Source of the DNA: Pachyseris speciosa
Lineage: Eukaryota; Cnidaria; Anthozoa; Scleractinia; Pachyseridae
Length of the DNA: 64,000 nt
Direction: 5' to 3'
Assembly: GCA_016490735.1 (NCBI GenBank)
Contig: JAEMWC010001210.1
Location: 160,001 to 224,000, forward strand
Shown here: in pieces, positions 46,261 to 57,660 of the stretch
Numbering within the stretch: position 1 is the stretch's first letter
Layout: the number at the start of each line of letters is the position of its first letter
Translations under genes and position numbers: made by a program
Notes under the pieces: generated by a model
Database searches by the model: none
What the model was told of the DNA's origin: nothing
The model's input: the letters and a program-made list of their open reading frames with translations, nothing else

Positions 46261-46838
46261 TCCCCCCCCCCCAATAAATTTAGCCCTTCTACGGCACTGC
46301 CTCAAGTTGTTCCGAAGAAAGGTCATGTTACAAACCCGACCTGTTCAGGATTAACTCATATTCTTTTTTATTAGGATTACTCACAAATTAATCGTGTCTT
46401 AATGAGATTGTCACTCCAGCCACATACTTTACATGCTTTTTTTTATTACTTCTACATTTTCAACCCGGATGCAGACACGCTACAGAATGATCCGCCCCTG
46501 GTCTCAAATAAACACTTGTTTTACATTGCTTTCCCTCGAGATTATGGGCCTGTTCTTAAACTGGGAAGCGGATTTACTCGTGAGGTTTGTAAGCGGGCCT
46601 CTGAGAAATCAGCATCACACGGGTACTCCATCTTTGAGAGATCTACATATGGAGTCATTTCTTTAAAATGTAAGCCTTGAAAACACGATTTTCTCTTTAA
46701 TACAAAATCTGGATAGTTAATTGTTTGATTCACGGAGAAACCCAGCTCTGAAAAGATCGTTTCAATAGAACTAACCCCATTTATTTACATATACAAAACA
46801 GAAATTTTGAGGCCAGTTTTCAATATCATCTTCAAAGA

Positions 46839-46926
46839 GATCAACCTCGTTCCCAGGGTCTCTCCTCTTCCCGCTCCCTGGAGCGAGAGAGAAGAGACCT
46901 GGTTGGGTCTGGTCACGTGTGTCTGA
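46839..46926. repeat. Inverted repeat partner of 48705-48800
   Basis: CAACCTCGTTCCCAGGGTCT, CTCTCCTCTTCCCGCTCCCTGG and GACCTGGTTGGGTCTGGTCA return inverted at 48705-48800. It is a dispersed short repeat of MITE type. Confidence 0.6.
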
Positions 46927-47629
46927 GACAATTGAAGACGTTAGGGAGGGGTCCTTATATCTCAATATTTTGTCGCCGTTCCTTTTGTCACAATCCAAGC
47001 GAGGCTTTCGTGTTCTCTACTCGCTGACAATTTTATGGAGTCTGCCGATCGACTGGGTTCTGGGAAAGTCATCGGTTTCAAAACAACTCTCATCCGTTGG
47101 AACTAAAAAGTTTATTTCTCTGATATTTAAAAAGCTTTCGATCACCATCGTTGGTTTAGTATCGCAAGGCGAGCATGGAGTGATGCGAAACGCAACCGCA
47201 AGTTAGTGTCTTATCTGATAAGGATAGCGTGTTCCCGACCCGGCTGAGACGGCATATGAGAAAGATATAAGAATCCTAATATGCTCATGAACTCTTCATG
47301 GTTGTTGTGTAAAAGTTTCCCTTTTATTCGTTAACACATTGGTTTTGACGCATCCGAATTCATGCTGTAACAAATCAACGTGGTGTGGTACATATGAGAA
47401 GAATGATAATCGTTTCCTGTGAAAAGCGCCTCAGAAGATTTTCACGGTCAAAGATTTTGGATCTTCGACAGCCTCTGAAAAATATAGCTCATTTATTTCT
47501 TCTTCTTTCCGAGCCGCTGCACATCGAGCAAAATATAAATTTCGAACAAACTTCAGCTGACAAAATGCTCGTTACGTTTACCACTGTGCAAATGAGCGAC
47601 TGTTTTGTTTCGTAGTATGCATTTTTTTG

Positions 47630-47690
47630 GCGTCTGTGGTGCTGCGTCGATGAAGTTTGGCTTGCCAACGGAGAATTGATCATTTGGCCG
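47630..47690 (+). repeat. Short relic of the Penelope-derived fold-back
   Basis: GTCTGTGGTGCTGCGTCGAT ... TTGGCTTGCCAACGGAG resembles the left end of the units at 26720 and 44286 (TGTGGTGTTGCGTCGGTGG ... TTTGGTTTATCAACGGAG). Confidence 0.35.
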
Positions 47691-47982
47691 TCTTTTGACC
47701 GATTTAGCTTCGTGTATGTTTTCAGCGGGTTAACATGATGATTCAGAGGATGTTAGTGCTTTGTATTTTAGTTATTTTGACCTCAAAGGTCATTTCTGGG
47801 TTATCAACGCCTGTTTGTTGGAAACCGTGTTGTTTCTGTTTAGCGACTGTGGTTTTCACGTCCTTCGAGGCGTTTGGTTTGGCTCATTTCAGTTCGTCCG
47901 TTGACCGTACAGCCAGTCTTGTTATCTTAAGTTTGTAAGGATAGCGTTTTTAGCCGTGTGATTATCTTGCAATATTTATATT

Positions 47983-48193
47983 AAATCAAATGAAGAATGA
48001 TCCTCGCAGTTGTGAACGCAATTTATGCAATTGCGAAAAGAAGCCTGAAAAAAATTCAGGACTTCAACGGGGTCCTGAAATTTTTTCAGGCTTCTTTTCG
48101 CAATTGCATAAATTGCGTTCACAACTGCGAGGATCATTCTTCATTTGATTTCATTTCCGCAGTTCATATATGATTCATTTCATATACCATTCA
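47983..48193. mobile_element. SINE-tail palindrome with 13-base target duplication
   Basis: CAATATTTATATT stands at 47970-47982 and again at 48194-48206. Between them AAATCAAATGAAGAATGATC, CGCAGTTGTGAACGC, AATTGCGAAAAGAAGCCTG and TTCAGGAC are mirrored around about 48066, with arms of about 80 bases. The right side continues TTTCATTTCCGCAGTTCATA. The centre (TTCAACGGGG) recalls the B-box side of a tRNA-derived SINE. The long target duplication points to LINE-driven retroposition of an inverted dimer. Confidence 0.6.
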
Positions 48194-48704
48194 CAATATT
48201 TATATTGCCGGGCCCGGCAGCAAGATCAAGATGTTCAGTGTTCCTATCACGGCTATCTGTCTTTCGATCCTTTCTTTAGCACTGTAGCTTCTAAAAAGAG
48301 CTACACAGCAGAAATTGATCACTTAGCTTTGGTTACGGCTGTGTTTTTGTCTGTGATCGTTTCGCTCCGCTCTGTAACTGCGGTTCTTAGTAGTTTCCTC
48401 CTTTTGTTAATGCCAGTTTATTGGCTGTGTTTTGAGTACGCCATGAAATGACAGGCAAGACCATGGTTTCGATCCTCCCTTGTGGATCTCGTCAGTTGCT
48501 GGGAATGGCTTGATTAGAGTTGCTCTTTAGGCAACGTCGTTCTTTTATCAGGATTTATCCCACTTGACATGGTCCGTGCTTCGCGGATCAAACAGTGCTC
48601 ACACACTTCGATGGCTTTCCGTACATTTCTGTTCTCCCCTAGGCTCAGTAGAGAAATTTTTCACACTAATCCGCCCCTCCCTCGACTTGTTTATTTGTAA
48701 TCTC

Positions 48705-48800
48705 CCAGATTCTGGGAGACACGTGACCAGACCCAACCAGGGTCTCTTCTCTCTCGCTCCAGGGGACGGGAAGAGGAGAGACCCTGGGAACGAGGTTGCA
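48705..48800. repeat. Inverted repeat partner of 46839-46926
   Basis: GTGACCAGACCCAACCAGGG and GGGAAGAGGAGAGACCCTGG mirror the earlier copy. Confidence 0.6.
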
Positions 48801-49924
48801 AAGAGATTTGTTGGGGTTGGTATAGAGTTCGATCATCTTCCGAAACATTTATTTGGTTTCAAATGTGCTCCTATATGTGAGCTCTTTCTGATTTCCGCAC
48901 TCCAGGTTCTAGATTCCTGCATTCCAATTTCGGGTTTCTGAATTCCGAATTCCGTATTCCATATTCTTTCCTTTCCTAGTTTCAGTAAACCCCTCGTGTT
49001 CCAACGATCTAAATGTGTCAGTTTCTTCAAAATATCTAAGCCTTCTAATCACGGTTTTCTCCTTAATACAAGATTTGATAGTTAATTGACTGATTCACGA
49101 AGAAACCCGGCTCTAAAAAGATGTTTCGATGGAATATTTATCACAAAAATGTGGCCGTGGAATCGAGATTCAGGTTCGCTTACAAGAAACTCGATAAAAG
49201 CCGTTTCATTCTCACGTTTCGAGAGCAATAAACACCTATTTACCGGAACTACTGCTCGATTCAGTCATTGAAAGTCTTGGGAAATGGCTGATGGTGAAAA
49301 TAAACCCAGTTGGGAAGCACGTAAGCTGTACTTATGATAAAATCTGCCCGAGATATGTCAATTTGTTGTAGGCGTCAAAGTCGTAACTGCTCGTACATGT
49401 GTTTTTACAAACGGTCATAACTTTAGAAATACTGAAAACGTACAGGGGATTTTGCATAATTTTTGTCAATACAGGACTACACTTTTGGGCTGTGTAGACT
49501 AGAGTGTTCAACGAGGCCCCAAACTTTCAAAACAATAGCTCTTGAACTGAGAGAGGCCATTTCCGGCCATCGTTGGACAGCGATTGATAGTGTTTAGTAA
49601 TATGCTTGATTTCGTCTTGAAACATAAATCAAGAGAAATCTTTTAGTTTCTCGCACAACTGCAAACGTTAATAAGTGAATTGACGTAAGATCCATTGCTG
49701 AATGATGCGAATCAAATATTTTACAGCGCCACGAAAAATACCAATTTTATGCTTTAAGTAGACGTTGCGACGGGCGCTGACCGGGCGAAATATTTTATGG
49801 TTCTTAACTCCACCAAAAAACCGTTTCGATTCGAACCAAATCTGTTTTTATTCTAACCTTGATAAAGTCTTTCAGTTACCAGAGTATCAGGCGAAATTGA
49901 GTGGATGGTTTTTACAGAGACAGC

Positions 49925-51540
49925 CTCTGAAATTCGCCTGGGAGATTACCGCCTTCTGCCCGGTAAACCAAGTAGGAAAGTAGACTCCCTCAAAAAGACT
50001 GTCCTTAGCAGAAGATTTACACAAAATTTGAGCTTGGCAACGCTTTCCCATGGTGATAAGTCGTTGAACATTAAAAGGAAAATTCTGAGAAAATGAGACA
50101 ACCATACAAATGACTAGAAATGATGGAAGAAGCATCGAGCGAAGCAAGTTAAAACTTGACACAAAGTAGCATTGTTGTGGTTCAATTTTATCCTTGGTTC
50201 AATTTTTATTTTCCTTTGTTTTGTCCTCATTATCATGCATTACAATACACAAGAACAAAAGAAAATAAAAATTGAACCAAGGATAAAATTGAACTACAAC
50301 AGCATTTGCAAAGCGCCCACAGTAAAAGCAGCATGCGAAACAAATTAAGTGGTCACCGAAAATAGCTTCTGCAAACCCCGATCTGCCTCGTCCCCAGTCG
50401 TTCGCGATCGCTATAATAAGTGAGAGATGAGAAGGAGAGAAAACGAAGCGACTGGCAAATCCTGCATCCCAGATGGCGGCGCCGATAAGGTGGAAGACCG
50501 GTCCACGAAAGAGTTAGAAGAAACAAAAATCGACGCCTGCCCGGAGGAGATTGCTATAAGGAATGTTTGTTTTCGAAGAAAGAGGAGTGTTTGAGTCATG
50601 TTTTCCTCCCCTAAATTCGCTTTCTTCAACCGCCTCGTTTATCCTTTTAGAATTGAACGGGTATGTTTGGATTACTTGTCCGACTTTGCTCTTCAAGAAG
50701 ACAAAATAAAAACACGTGATTAACAAGGCGTCTGGACTTCCAAGTAAGGAGTTGACAATTCTGTTCAATGAAAAAACAAAAAGGCAAATATTTTAGCCTG
50801 TGTCACAGCGTTTTCCGGTGAGAGCGGCTGTGACACGCTCAAATATTTAAGCTTATAAAAGCTTGACCTTACTATGATGAGTAAGATCGTTAGCACAGCA
50901 CGCCGATCGACAATTCTCCGAGAGAAACTTCTAAAACATCGACTGGTCATCTAAAAAAAAACTTCCAGTGATGGCAGGGGCTCTTCATCATCTAGAAACT
51001 CTATCATCTTCCAGAAAGAAACGATTTTCATATTTTTGAGCAGTTTCGCAGATCTTCGAGCCAGGATTTTCGCAGGCTTTTAAGAGTGACTCTCTGTAAC
51101 GACCGAGTGAGATTGTAAAAATGGCACAAGGTTGAAAAATTGGGCCCTTTAATATTTTTTTCTACAGATAACCTATGGTATGCTACGAATTTGATAAAGT
51201 TTTAGGTTCTAGACTTTTACATTTTGAGAAAATTTCGAAAACCGTCGACAAACCCGTGAAGCCGAAAAATCCAAAAATGAGGTCAACTTTCCTGATCGAA
51301 TCGAGTGAAGGTGCATAACAAATTATGGTTTCCTTAGGCTATAATTTCATTTAGGAGTTACTCTAAGCTGCTTTGATGATACTTTAGGCTTATAATTATA
51401 ATTCCCAATCGAAGAGAAGCGAAATTTCCAAACTTTGAAAATCAAAAATACTATACCGTTCTCAAACATCTCAAAGCATGCTCGGTATTACTTAAAAATT
51501 CTTTCAAAATTCAATTCTAGCAATAAAAGAGAAGTATTGA
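49925..51540. other. No gene recognised; contains a fold-back
   Basis: Apart from the palindrome at 50172-50306, short reading frames (49887-50162, 50514-50768) show no known motif. GTGTCACAGCGTTTTCCGGT and AGCGGCTGTGACAC form a short hairpin at about 50800-50835. Confidence 0.45.
50172..50306. repeat. Fold-back repeat
   Basis: GTTGTGGTTCAATTTTATCC and TTGGTTCAATTTTTATTTTC are mirrored by GAAAATAAAAATTGAACCAA and GGATAAAATTGAACTACAAC. Arms are about 45 bases around an approximately 40-base loop. Confidence 0.65.
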
Positions 51541-52277
51541 ACTGGTATAAATGCTTGCTTTGGAAAAAATTACTTCTGCAACGAGCGACTCCATGGAAGG
51601 ACCCAATTTGACCTTCAAAGTGATTTTGATTAAACGGGAATGTAACAACTCGACTCGCTTTCGCTCGCTTTCTAGTCAAACCATTGAAAAGCCCTGCCAT
51701 TTCCCATTAACACTACGCAGAAACCCACCTAAGGTAATACCTCGGTGACAGCTTACCTTCAAATGAGTGTTTGAGGGCAAATAATTTCGATGTTCCTCGC
51801 TAACATTTCCTTTACTTTCTTGCTACTCCCTCAGGAAAAACTGGCGTTTTATAGGGCAGCGGCATTTTTTCCCCGCCCTTGTGCAATATTTTCCCAGTAA
51901 ATGAATCCATGTCTTGCATATCAAGAGTCCTGGGTATCTATAAGGTTTGTATTAAACATTTGTTGATGCAAAGAGGAACAAACTGAAGGAACTAATATTT
52001 AAACTGAATATTTAAACTCAAAGATGTATCGATGTCACGCAATCTTTACATGTAAGTGATCACGTGCCGCAAATACATCCGCGTGGATGTTTTGCGCCTT
52101 GATCATGTCTTCACTTTCTTCCTACTAACATACATGTTTTAAAGACTTCTATCAAAAGGACTGGGCGCTCAACTCAAATGCTTTCCGTAGACGGTAGATT
52201 TTTATGAACCAGCAAAAGAAGTACCTGACTGAGAAATGTCCCCAAGGTGAGCGGTTACGACAAAAAGCGATCCAGCA

Positions 52278-52880
52278 TCACTTGCGCATGCAAGGGAAAC
52301 GGATGTTGACCAGTGAGAAGCGTTTGTAAAAGTACACGGTTGTAAATAATTTTGCTCTGCAGTTTTTCCGGCCTTCACCCACACAGGACGTTTTTTCAAT
52401 ATCTTCCAGCTCCCCCACCCCACACCCCCCGCCCAACCTACCTCCTTGAGCAACTTCTTGATATTCATTTAGTTTCTTGTCTAATAATTTCCTAAGCGCA
52501 AGAAGTAACTCTCGGCCAGGTGAGTGTAATGCAATTTTCCCATTCATCACTCCCCGACCAGATGATCTTAATTTGGGGACGGAGAATTTTTTTCTGATTA
52601 GGGAGAGGGTAAGAATCTGTTTTCTGAGAGAACAATCTGTTTTCCCGTTGATGTTACACACAAAACATTCAACGTTCCATTTAATGGCCAACGCAACAAT
52701 TGAGGTTATGAGATTTTCCATCATGATATAAAAATACACATGATATAAAATACGCTCATTAAAACTATATTTCAGTTCAGGTCTTTCATTCTCGTCAGGG
52801 GCACAGTGAACAGACCCGGTAGAGACATGCGTGAGCGATAAAAAGAGACACCGCGAAGCCGGGATTGATTTTAAGCGCAT
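52278..52880 (-). CDS. Longest open reading frame (200 codons), unrecognised and doubtful
   Basis: The frame runs from an ATG at 52880 to a stop at 52278. I recognise no domain. Its C-terminal half includes ALRKLLDKKLNEYQEVAQ, which is helix-like, followed by a glycine run from a G-rich tract (GGRLGGGCGVGE). No splice or promoter signal was found, and codon usage looks random. It lies inside the inverted-repeat structure at 51541-55863, where an autonomous element would carry its protein, so it is recorded. It is more likely a chance frame. Confidence 0.15.
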   Translation of the reverse strand: MRLKSIPASRCLFLSLTHVSTGSVHCAPDENERPELKYSFNERILYHVYFYIMMENLITSIVALAIKWNVECFVCNINGKTDCSLRKQILTLSLIRKKFSVPKLRSSGRGVMNGKIALHSPGRELLLALRKLLDKKLNEYQEVAQGGRLGGGCGVGELEDIEKTSCVGEGRKNCRAKLFTTVYFYKRFSLVNIRFPCMRK

Positions 52881-53804
52881 TAAGGGTGAAGGGCAAATAA
52901 AAAAAAACTGAAATTCGAGGGAAGTAAAAACCGATCAAATGTCTGTACGTCTAATTACATGTTTGAAACCACACCCTACCCTCGGCCCCCTATACCCCAT
53001 TACTTTGAACTTGAGGCGCAATTCTTGAGTGGGCGCAGGGCCGAAAAAATTTCCTGCACAGCAAACTTTATTAAAATGGTCAACATCCATACAGTCATTT
53101 GTGCACTAATCTTGTTCGTTCATACTTCACGAGAGAAGACAGAATTGTCTTTTCTTATAAGCAATGGGTTTTGATGGTTTTTTTTTACTTTTTCAACTTG
53201 GACAGTAAGAACATAGTTTAAGATGGCGGTACTGTCTTGGCTGAATCGCGCAAAATTTAAGTTTAAATAGTTTCAATCCAAGACTAGAAAACTCCTGTAA
53301 ATTTCTAATCAATCCAATTTAAAGAGTATGTTCGAAAGGAAGTACATTCAAATTGCTTGGAGGTTAAATTGAAAAGGTTTAAGGGTTTATATGGATTTAT
53401 AAAAGATATCTGGTCACTCTTCTCCCAGATCTACTGCGTTCAGCTTCAACCATATTCTGCTTGTGGGCTGCGCGTGAGAAGCCGTTGTCTTTCGCATTCT
53501 CATCTTCCTACTCCTCACTTTCACTGTCCTCTGATTCGCCAGCTGTGACTTTTTGGCGCCTCGCCATTCACACTGCTAGTTATTTTTTGAAACGTTACGC
53601 TTGCCGCTAACTATAAATCGTAACTTAATAAACTTATTTTCGCTGTCCTATGAAAATGTGGTTAATTTCTGAGTACCATAGGTCCTGGCTAGCAGATAAG
53701 GAGGCGTCTAAGTTAAAAAATAAGTTTTCCCACTTTGAGCAATCACGTGGGAATTCCCTTTAGCTTGCGTAATAGGAGCAAATGTGGGTATGCCACTTCA
53801 GGAA

Positions 53805-53945
53805 TAGCCTGCGTAGCAGGTGCTACAAAAGGAATGGGAAGGTGGAAAGCGGAAAGCGAAGCGAAGTGAGGGGAGAGCACGCACCGAGTGCGCGCGCTTT
53901 CCCCCTTCCCTTTTCCTTTACCAGCGCCTGCCACGCAAGGAATGG
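53805..53945. mobile_element. Short MITE (AGCCTGCGTAGC family), diverged
   Basis: TAGCCTGCGTAGCAGGTGC at the left and AGCGCCTGCCACGCAAGG at the right are imperfect inverted repeats around a GC-rich interior (GCGCGCGC). Confidence 0.45.
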
Positions 53946-54328
53946 GAATACGGCCCAAATTTCAGGCTAGTTTCTCTTCAAGGGACACTCTAAGTCTTTG
54001 CCGTGTACCCGGCTTAAAGAAAATTATGGAAGGCAACTCCCACGCCGATTCTCAAAGAAAGTCCTATAGCTTGCATGTACTGACCAGCGGTTCTAATGAT
54101 AAGTATAAAAAAGACCACCTTCTAAAACATTCGATTGTTTATTATAAATACTGGAAGCAGCTTTCTCATTATTGTTTTTTTATATACAATATTCTTTAAC
54201 AGTGGCACTTAGGAAGTACATAATCAGATAGCATGACTCTCAGGTTAATTATTGAATTTAGGAAACGTGTATATACAGATAAAAAGCTTTTATGTAGCAT
54301 ACTATCCATGTCATCATGCCGCGATCTT

Positions 54329-54436
54329 AGCCTGCGTAGCTGGCGGTTTTGTTCGGAAGCGCTCGAGCGATCTTTTGCCCTCCGCCCTATTTTCCTCGCG
54401 CGCGCTCCTCAACAGAAATCGCGAGCTACGCAGGCT
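54329..54436. mobile_element. Short MITE (AGCCTGCGTAGC family)
   Basis: AGCCTGCGTAGCT and AGCTACGCAGGCT form perfect 13-base termini around an approximately 80-base GC-rich core. A related copy is at 53805-53945. Confidence 0.65.
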
Positions 54437-55077
54437 ACCGAAGATAGAGAATCAAAAACGTTGCTGAACATTGACTGCAAAAAGCATTAATTTTACTATG
54501 ATATTTATATAGTAAAATTGCAATGTATTCTCCGCCTCTTGAGATCATTATTTTATTATTATGCTCGCGTATTATCGCACGATCTTCGGGATTACACACC
54601 ATACAGTTGTCCCACTGCATTATAGACAAAAATCGTATGTTACGCTGAATAGAACGAAAAGATATATTACAGAACTTACACCACCATCAACCTAATAAAA
54701 ACTGCAATGAACTGTACCGACCGACTGCTGGAGCGTCTTCAAGAATGGTGCTGTGAACGCTCCGGAGAATAGGAATAAAGGTACCAAAACGCGAAATTTA
54801 GCCGGCAAATACGAAATACAATAAACTTAAGCAAATCAGTTGCAAAGTAGCAGTAGAATCACCATACCGGTCGACTCGTTCTTCAGTTTCCCCGTGCATC
54901 AATACAGTATATAAAAATGATACCACAGACCACATGTAAGCAAGTACTCTTGAGTACACTCAGAAGCGTCAAGAACAGCGCGGAGGTATCCCATTTCTCA
55001 GCAAGTCGAAGTTCACCACACCAGATGTGCAATTATTTAAATATTGTTTAAGGCTACTGTCAGTCCCTCAAAAAATT

Positions 55078-55158
55078 ACTGATCCCAGATCCCTGTGCTG
55101 TGATCCCAGATCCCGGGGCTGTGATCCCTGACCCCAGAGATGTGATCCCTGATCCCAT
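55078..55158. repeat. Imperfect minisatellite
   Basis: About four units of about 20 bases built on CTGTGATCCC(A/T)GATCCC. Confidence 0.75.
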
Positions 55159-55332
55159 ATACCTCGTTACGACCCTGCCACTGACTATCCCGCGTAGATG
55201 AGTTGCATGTAAAGGCGGGCTATGTTTCAACCCTCCTAGCCGGCTAACTCGGTTAACGAGGCACCTCCCTCCATGTAAACAGGCCCTAAATGTGTTCGCG
55301 TGTAAACAACGATTCAAAAGTATTGCATCAAA

Positions 55333-55360
55333 AAATCAATCAATCAATCAATCAATCAAA
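55333..55360. repeat. (AATC)n microsatellite
   Basis: Six AATC units. Confidence 0.85.
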
Positions 55361-56819
55361 AATTCAAAACCAATATGCTAAACTTGTATGTTAGTAAGCA
55401 CGTGATCACTTACATGTGAAGATTGCGTGACATTGATCACATCTTTGACTCTAATATTCAGTTAAATATTACTTCCTTCAGTTGTTGCCTCTTTGCATCA
55501 CAAATGTTTAATACTAACCTCTATAGATACCCAAGGACTCTTGATATGCAAGACATGGATTCATTTACTGGGAAAATATTGCACAAGGCGGGGAAAAAAT
55601 GCCGCTGAAGTATAAAAACAGTAAAAACGCCAGTGCCTGAGGGCAGTAGCAAGAAAGTAAGGAAATGTTAGCGAGGAACATCGAAATTATTTGCCCTCAA
55701 ACACTCATTTTGAAGGTAAGCTGTCACCGAGGTATTACCTTAGGTGGGTTTACTGCGTTGTGTGAATGGGAAAGGGTAGGGCTTGTCAATGGTTTGACTA
55801 GAAACTTCCATGGGGTCGCTCGTTGCAGAAGTAATTTTTCCAAAACAAACAATTATACCAACATCAAATAAACAAACATTAAACGAGTTAAGACTCCTAA
55901 TGTTCTTATAATTATTACGGCGTGTAAACAAACCATGCCTAAAAGTCTTGTTGTCATGCATGATCACCCTCTTGCACAATTTGTGCCAGTATAAGCAAAC
56001 CACTGAATATCTCAGGTCGAGAGCTCAACTGTGGTTAGTGAAAGAGTTAGTCTGTGTATGCTGTGCTTGCCAAAGTGTCTAGTTTTTTGTTAGAGTGCAA
56101 TTTTAATTTGTTTCGAAAAGATTAATTTATCGATTTACGGTGTGGCCAGTATTCTGTGAACCCGCACGTTTGGCTGCTTCAGTTTTCGCATCATCAACTG
56201 TATTTCTCCAGAGAATTTCAGCTTGTCGTATAAACATACACTGAGTTTAAGTCTCATCACACAGCCAAAGTACGAAAGTTATTTTTCAAACGGTTTAACT
56301 TTACTAAAGCGTGTTTATCGATACTCAAGTTTGTTTTAGTCGTAGACAATTTCACCAAATTTTCAGCAGTGTAGCCGGGTTCCAGAATTCAACTGTCCTT
56401 TGGAAGAATATTTTTAGCAACCAACGATTCTAAATTATTCCCCCATGTTATTGCCTTTTCTTCCTGTGTGCTTCGCTTTGGATTCATGAGTGCATTGCCC
56501 TCCCACATCACCCAATGTTCTTTCAAAACTGAAAACTTTGCACACTACGAGAGCAGCTTAATTAGAAAGGTTAGTTATGTAATTGCATCGCCTTTTTTTT
56601 TTTTATAAAACATCGTTTCAGTTGTGTTGAGGCAAAAAGAGCAAATGATTATTAAAACGAACTGACTCTATCGAAAAAGATTATCTCACAAATTAATATG
56701 ATCTGGTGAGCTGAAGTCACTCTTTATTTGGGCACTAAGGCCACATGGTAGCGGGCATTACCCCTTAAGTCTACTAAATCAAAGATTGAGCCAAAGCATT
56801 AGCAGCCATGGACAGCTGT

Positions 56820-57160
56820 TTCGGCCTTGTTAGGCCGCTGTTGGACCACATTTTCTGCATGGCCTCGCATTTGCACGAACAGAAAGTGTGGTCCAACAGC
56901 ATTGACAAGGGGCGTTGGAGGGGCTCCTCTTTTCAGTCGGAATGCACCATTTTGTTAATGATCAGTTCCTGGTGAAATGTGGGTAGATCCAGTCCTTCGT
57001 GGGGGCAAACGGTCAAATTACAATTTCAAATTACGTCTTAAGATGGCCGTTTGCCCTCACAAAGGACTGGATCTACCAACAATTCAGCAGGAACTGATCA
57101 TTGGCAAAATGGTGTATTAAGTGTACCGTCTCAAGTATATTTACAACTGGTTGTCTGATT
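56820..57160. repeat. Dispersed hairpin repeat, copy 1, split by a fold-back insertion
   Basis: GTTGGACCACATTTTCTGCA with its mirrored partner AGAAAGTGTGGTCCAACAGC, then CTTTTCAGTCGGAAT ... AAGTGTACCGTCTCAAGTAT and ACAACTGGTTGT, match 59258-59425. The second copy is contiguous where this one is broken at 56943/57116. Confidence 0.65.
56944..57115. mobile_element. Fold-back insertion of 172 bases
   Basis: GCACCATTTTGTTAATGATC, AGTTCCTG, TAGATCCAGTCCTTCGTGGG and GCAAACGGTCA are mirrored in the right half, ending CAAAATGGTGT. AT lies at both borders. The undisturbed site (GTCGGAATTAAGTGTACC) is present at about 59373-59390. Confidence 0.7.
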
Positions 57161-57261
57161 TATGTACAGGAGGAAATGTCGGTTTTTTCAAATGGAAGCT
57201 GGCTACATGGGCGCAGCAGAGTTATTTTCAAAGTTGAAGTTTTACTTACCGTGAAAGCTCT

Positions 57262-57660
57262 ATTAAACCCCCCGGGGGAAGGCGGGGGGGGCTTATTTCA
57301 TTTTAGGCCTCATTGATGAGAGGCTTACTAGAGAAGGGGGCTTATTTGAAATCTCAAACACGCCATTTTCGTCTTATAATAATTTTTGTACCAAACTCAA
57401 ACAACTGCAGTGAAACTTTATTATTTAACAAAGAGCAACAAACAGTATTATGTGTTTCAGTGTATAATTGGTTAAACGTAAACCCATTGGGCTGCATGAA
57501 GTGAAATTCGTAAGAGGGAATAGGAGTTGTTCATTACAAAATCTCATGTTCCAAAAGGGAAGGGGGGAGGGTATTAGAGAGGGGGTGCTTATTACAAAAA
57601 ACGACTTCCAAACGGGGGGCTTATCAGAGAGGGGGGGGGGGGGGACTCAATAGAGGTTTT
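57262..57660. repeat. G-run-rich repeat region
   Basis: GGGGGGCTTAT or GGGGGTGCTTATTACAAAA phrases recur with G runs of up to about 15 (near 57628-57643). The style resembles the GGGCGCTTATTCGAGG elements at 721 and 26108, so it is probably a diverged relative. Confidence 0.4.

Larger units (their letters stand above)
43190..49924. mobile_element. Large inverted-repeat structure with about 1 kb arms
   Basis: The left arm (about 43190-44250) returns inverted at about 48786-49924. Examples are AGGCTGTCTATGTATAAACC versus its mirrored GAGGCTGTCTCTGTAAAAACC, the CGTTTGTAACAACACATGTACG region, and ATTCCACGGCCACATTTT. Identity looks roughly 80-90 percent. The interior holds a third partial copy (about 46680-46850), the Penelope-like fold-back at 44286-44510, a SINE palindrome at 47983-48193 and known-looking noncoding repeats. 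No transposase is recognised. It is either a large fold-back transposon or a genomic palindrome. Confidence 0.6.
51541..55863. mobile_element. Second large inverted-repeat structure (about 520-base arms)
   Basis: The left arm (about 51541-52075) is mirrored at about 55394-55863. Examples are AGTAATTTTTCC-type ends, CCTAAGGTAATACCTCGGTG, GTTCCTCGCTAACATTTCC, CATGTCTTGCATATCAAGAG and CTTTACATGTAAGTGATCAC. The interior (3.3 kb) has a 200-codon minus-strand frame at 52278-52880 of doubtful meaning and several MITEs. No transposase is recognised. Confidence 0.6.

Noticed and set aside
46402..47206. Coding gene in the middle of the large inverted repeat
   Set aside because: The frames at 46402-46680 and 46919-47206 show no domain and overlap repeat copies.
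52278..52880. 200-codon frame as a confident gene
   Set aside because: No recognisable domain, a glycine run from a G-rich tract and no splice or promoter support; listed only at low confidence.
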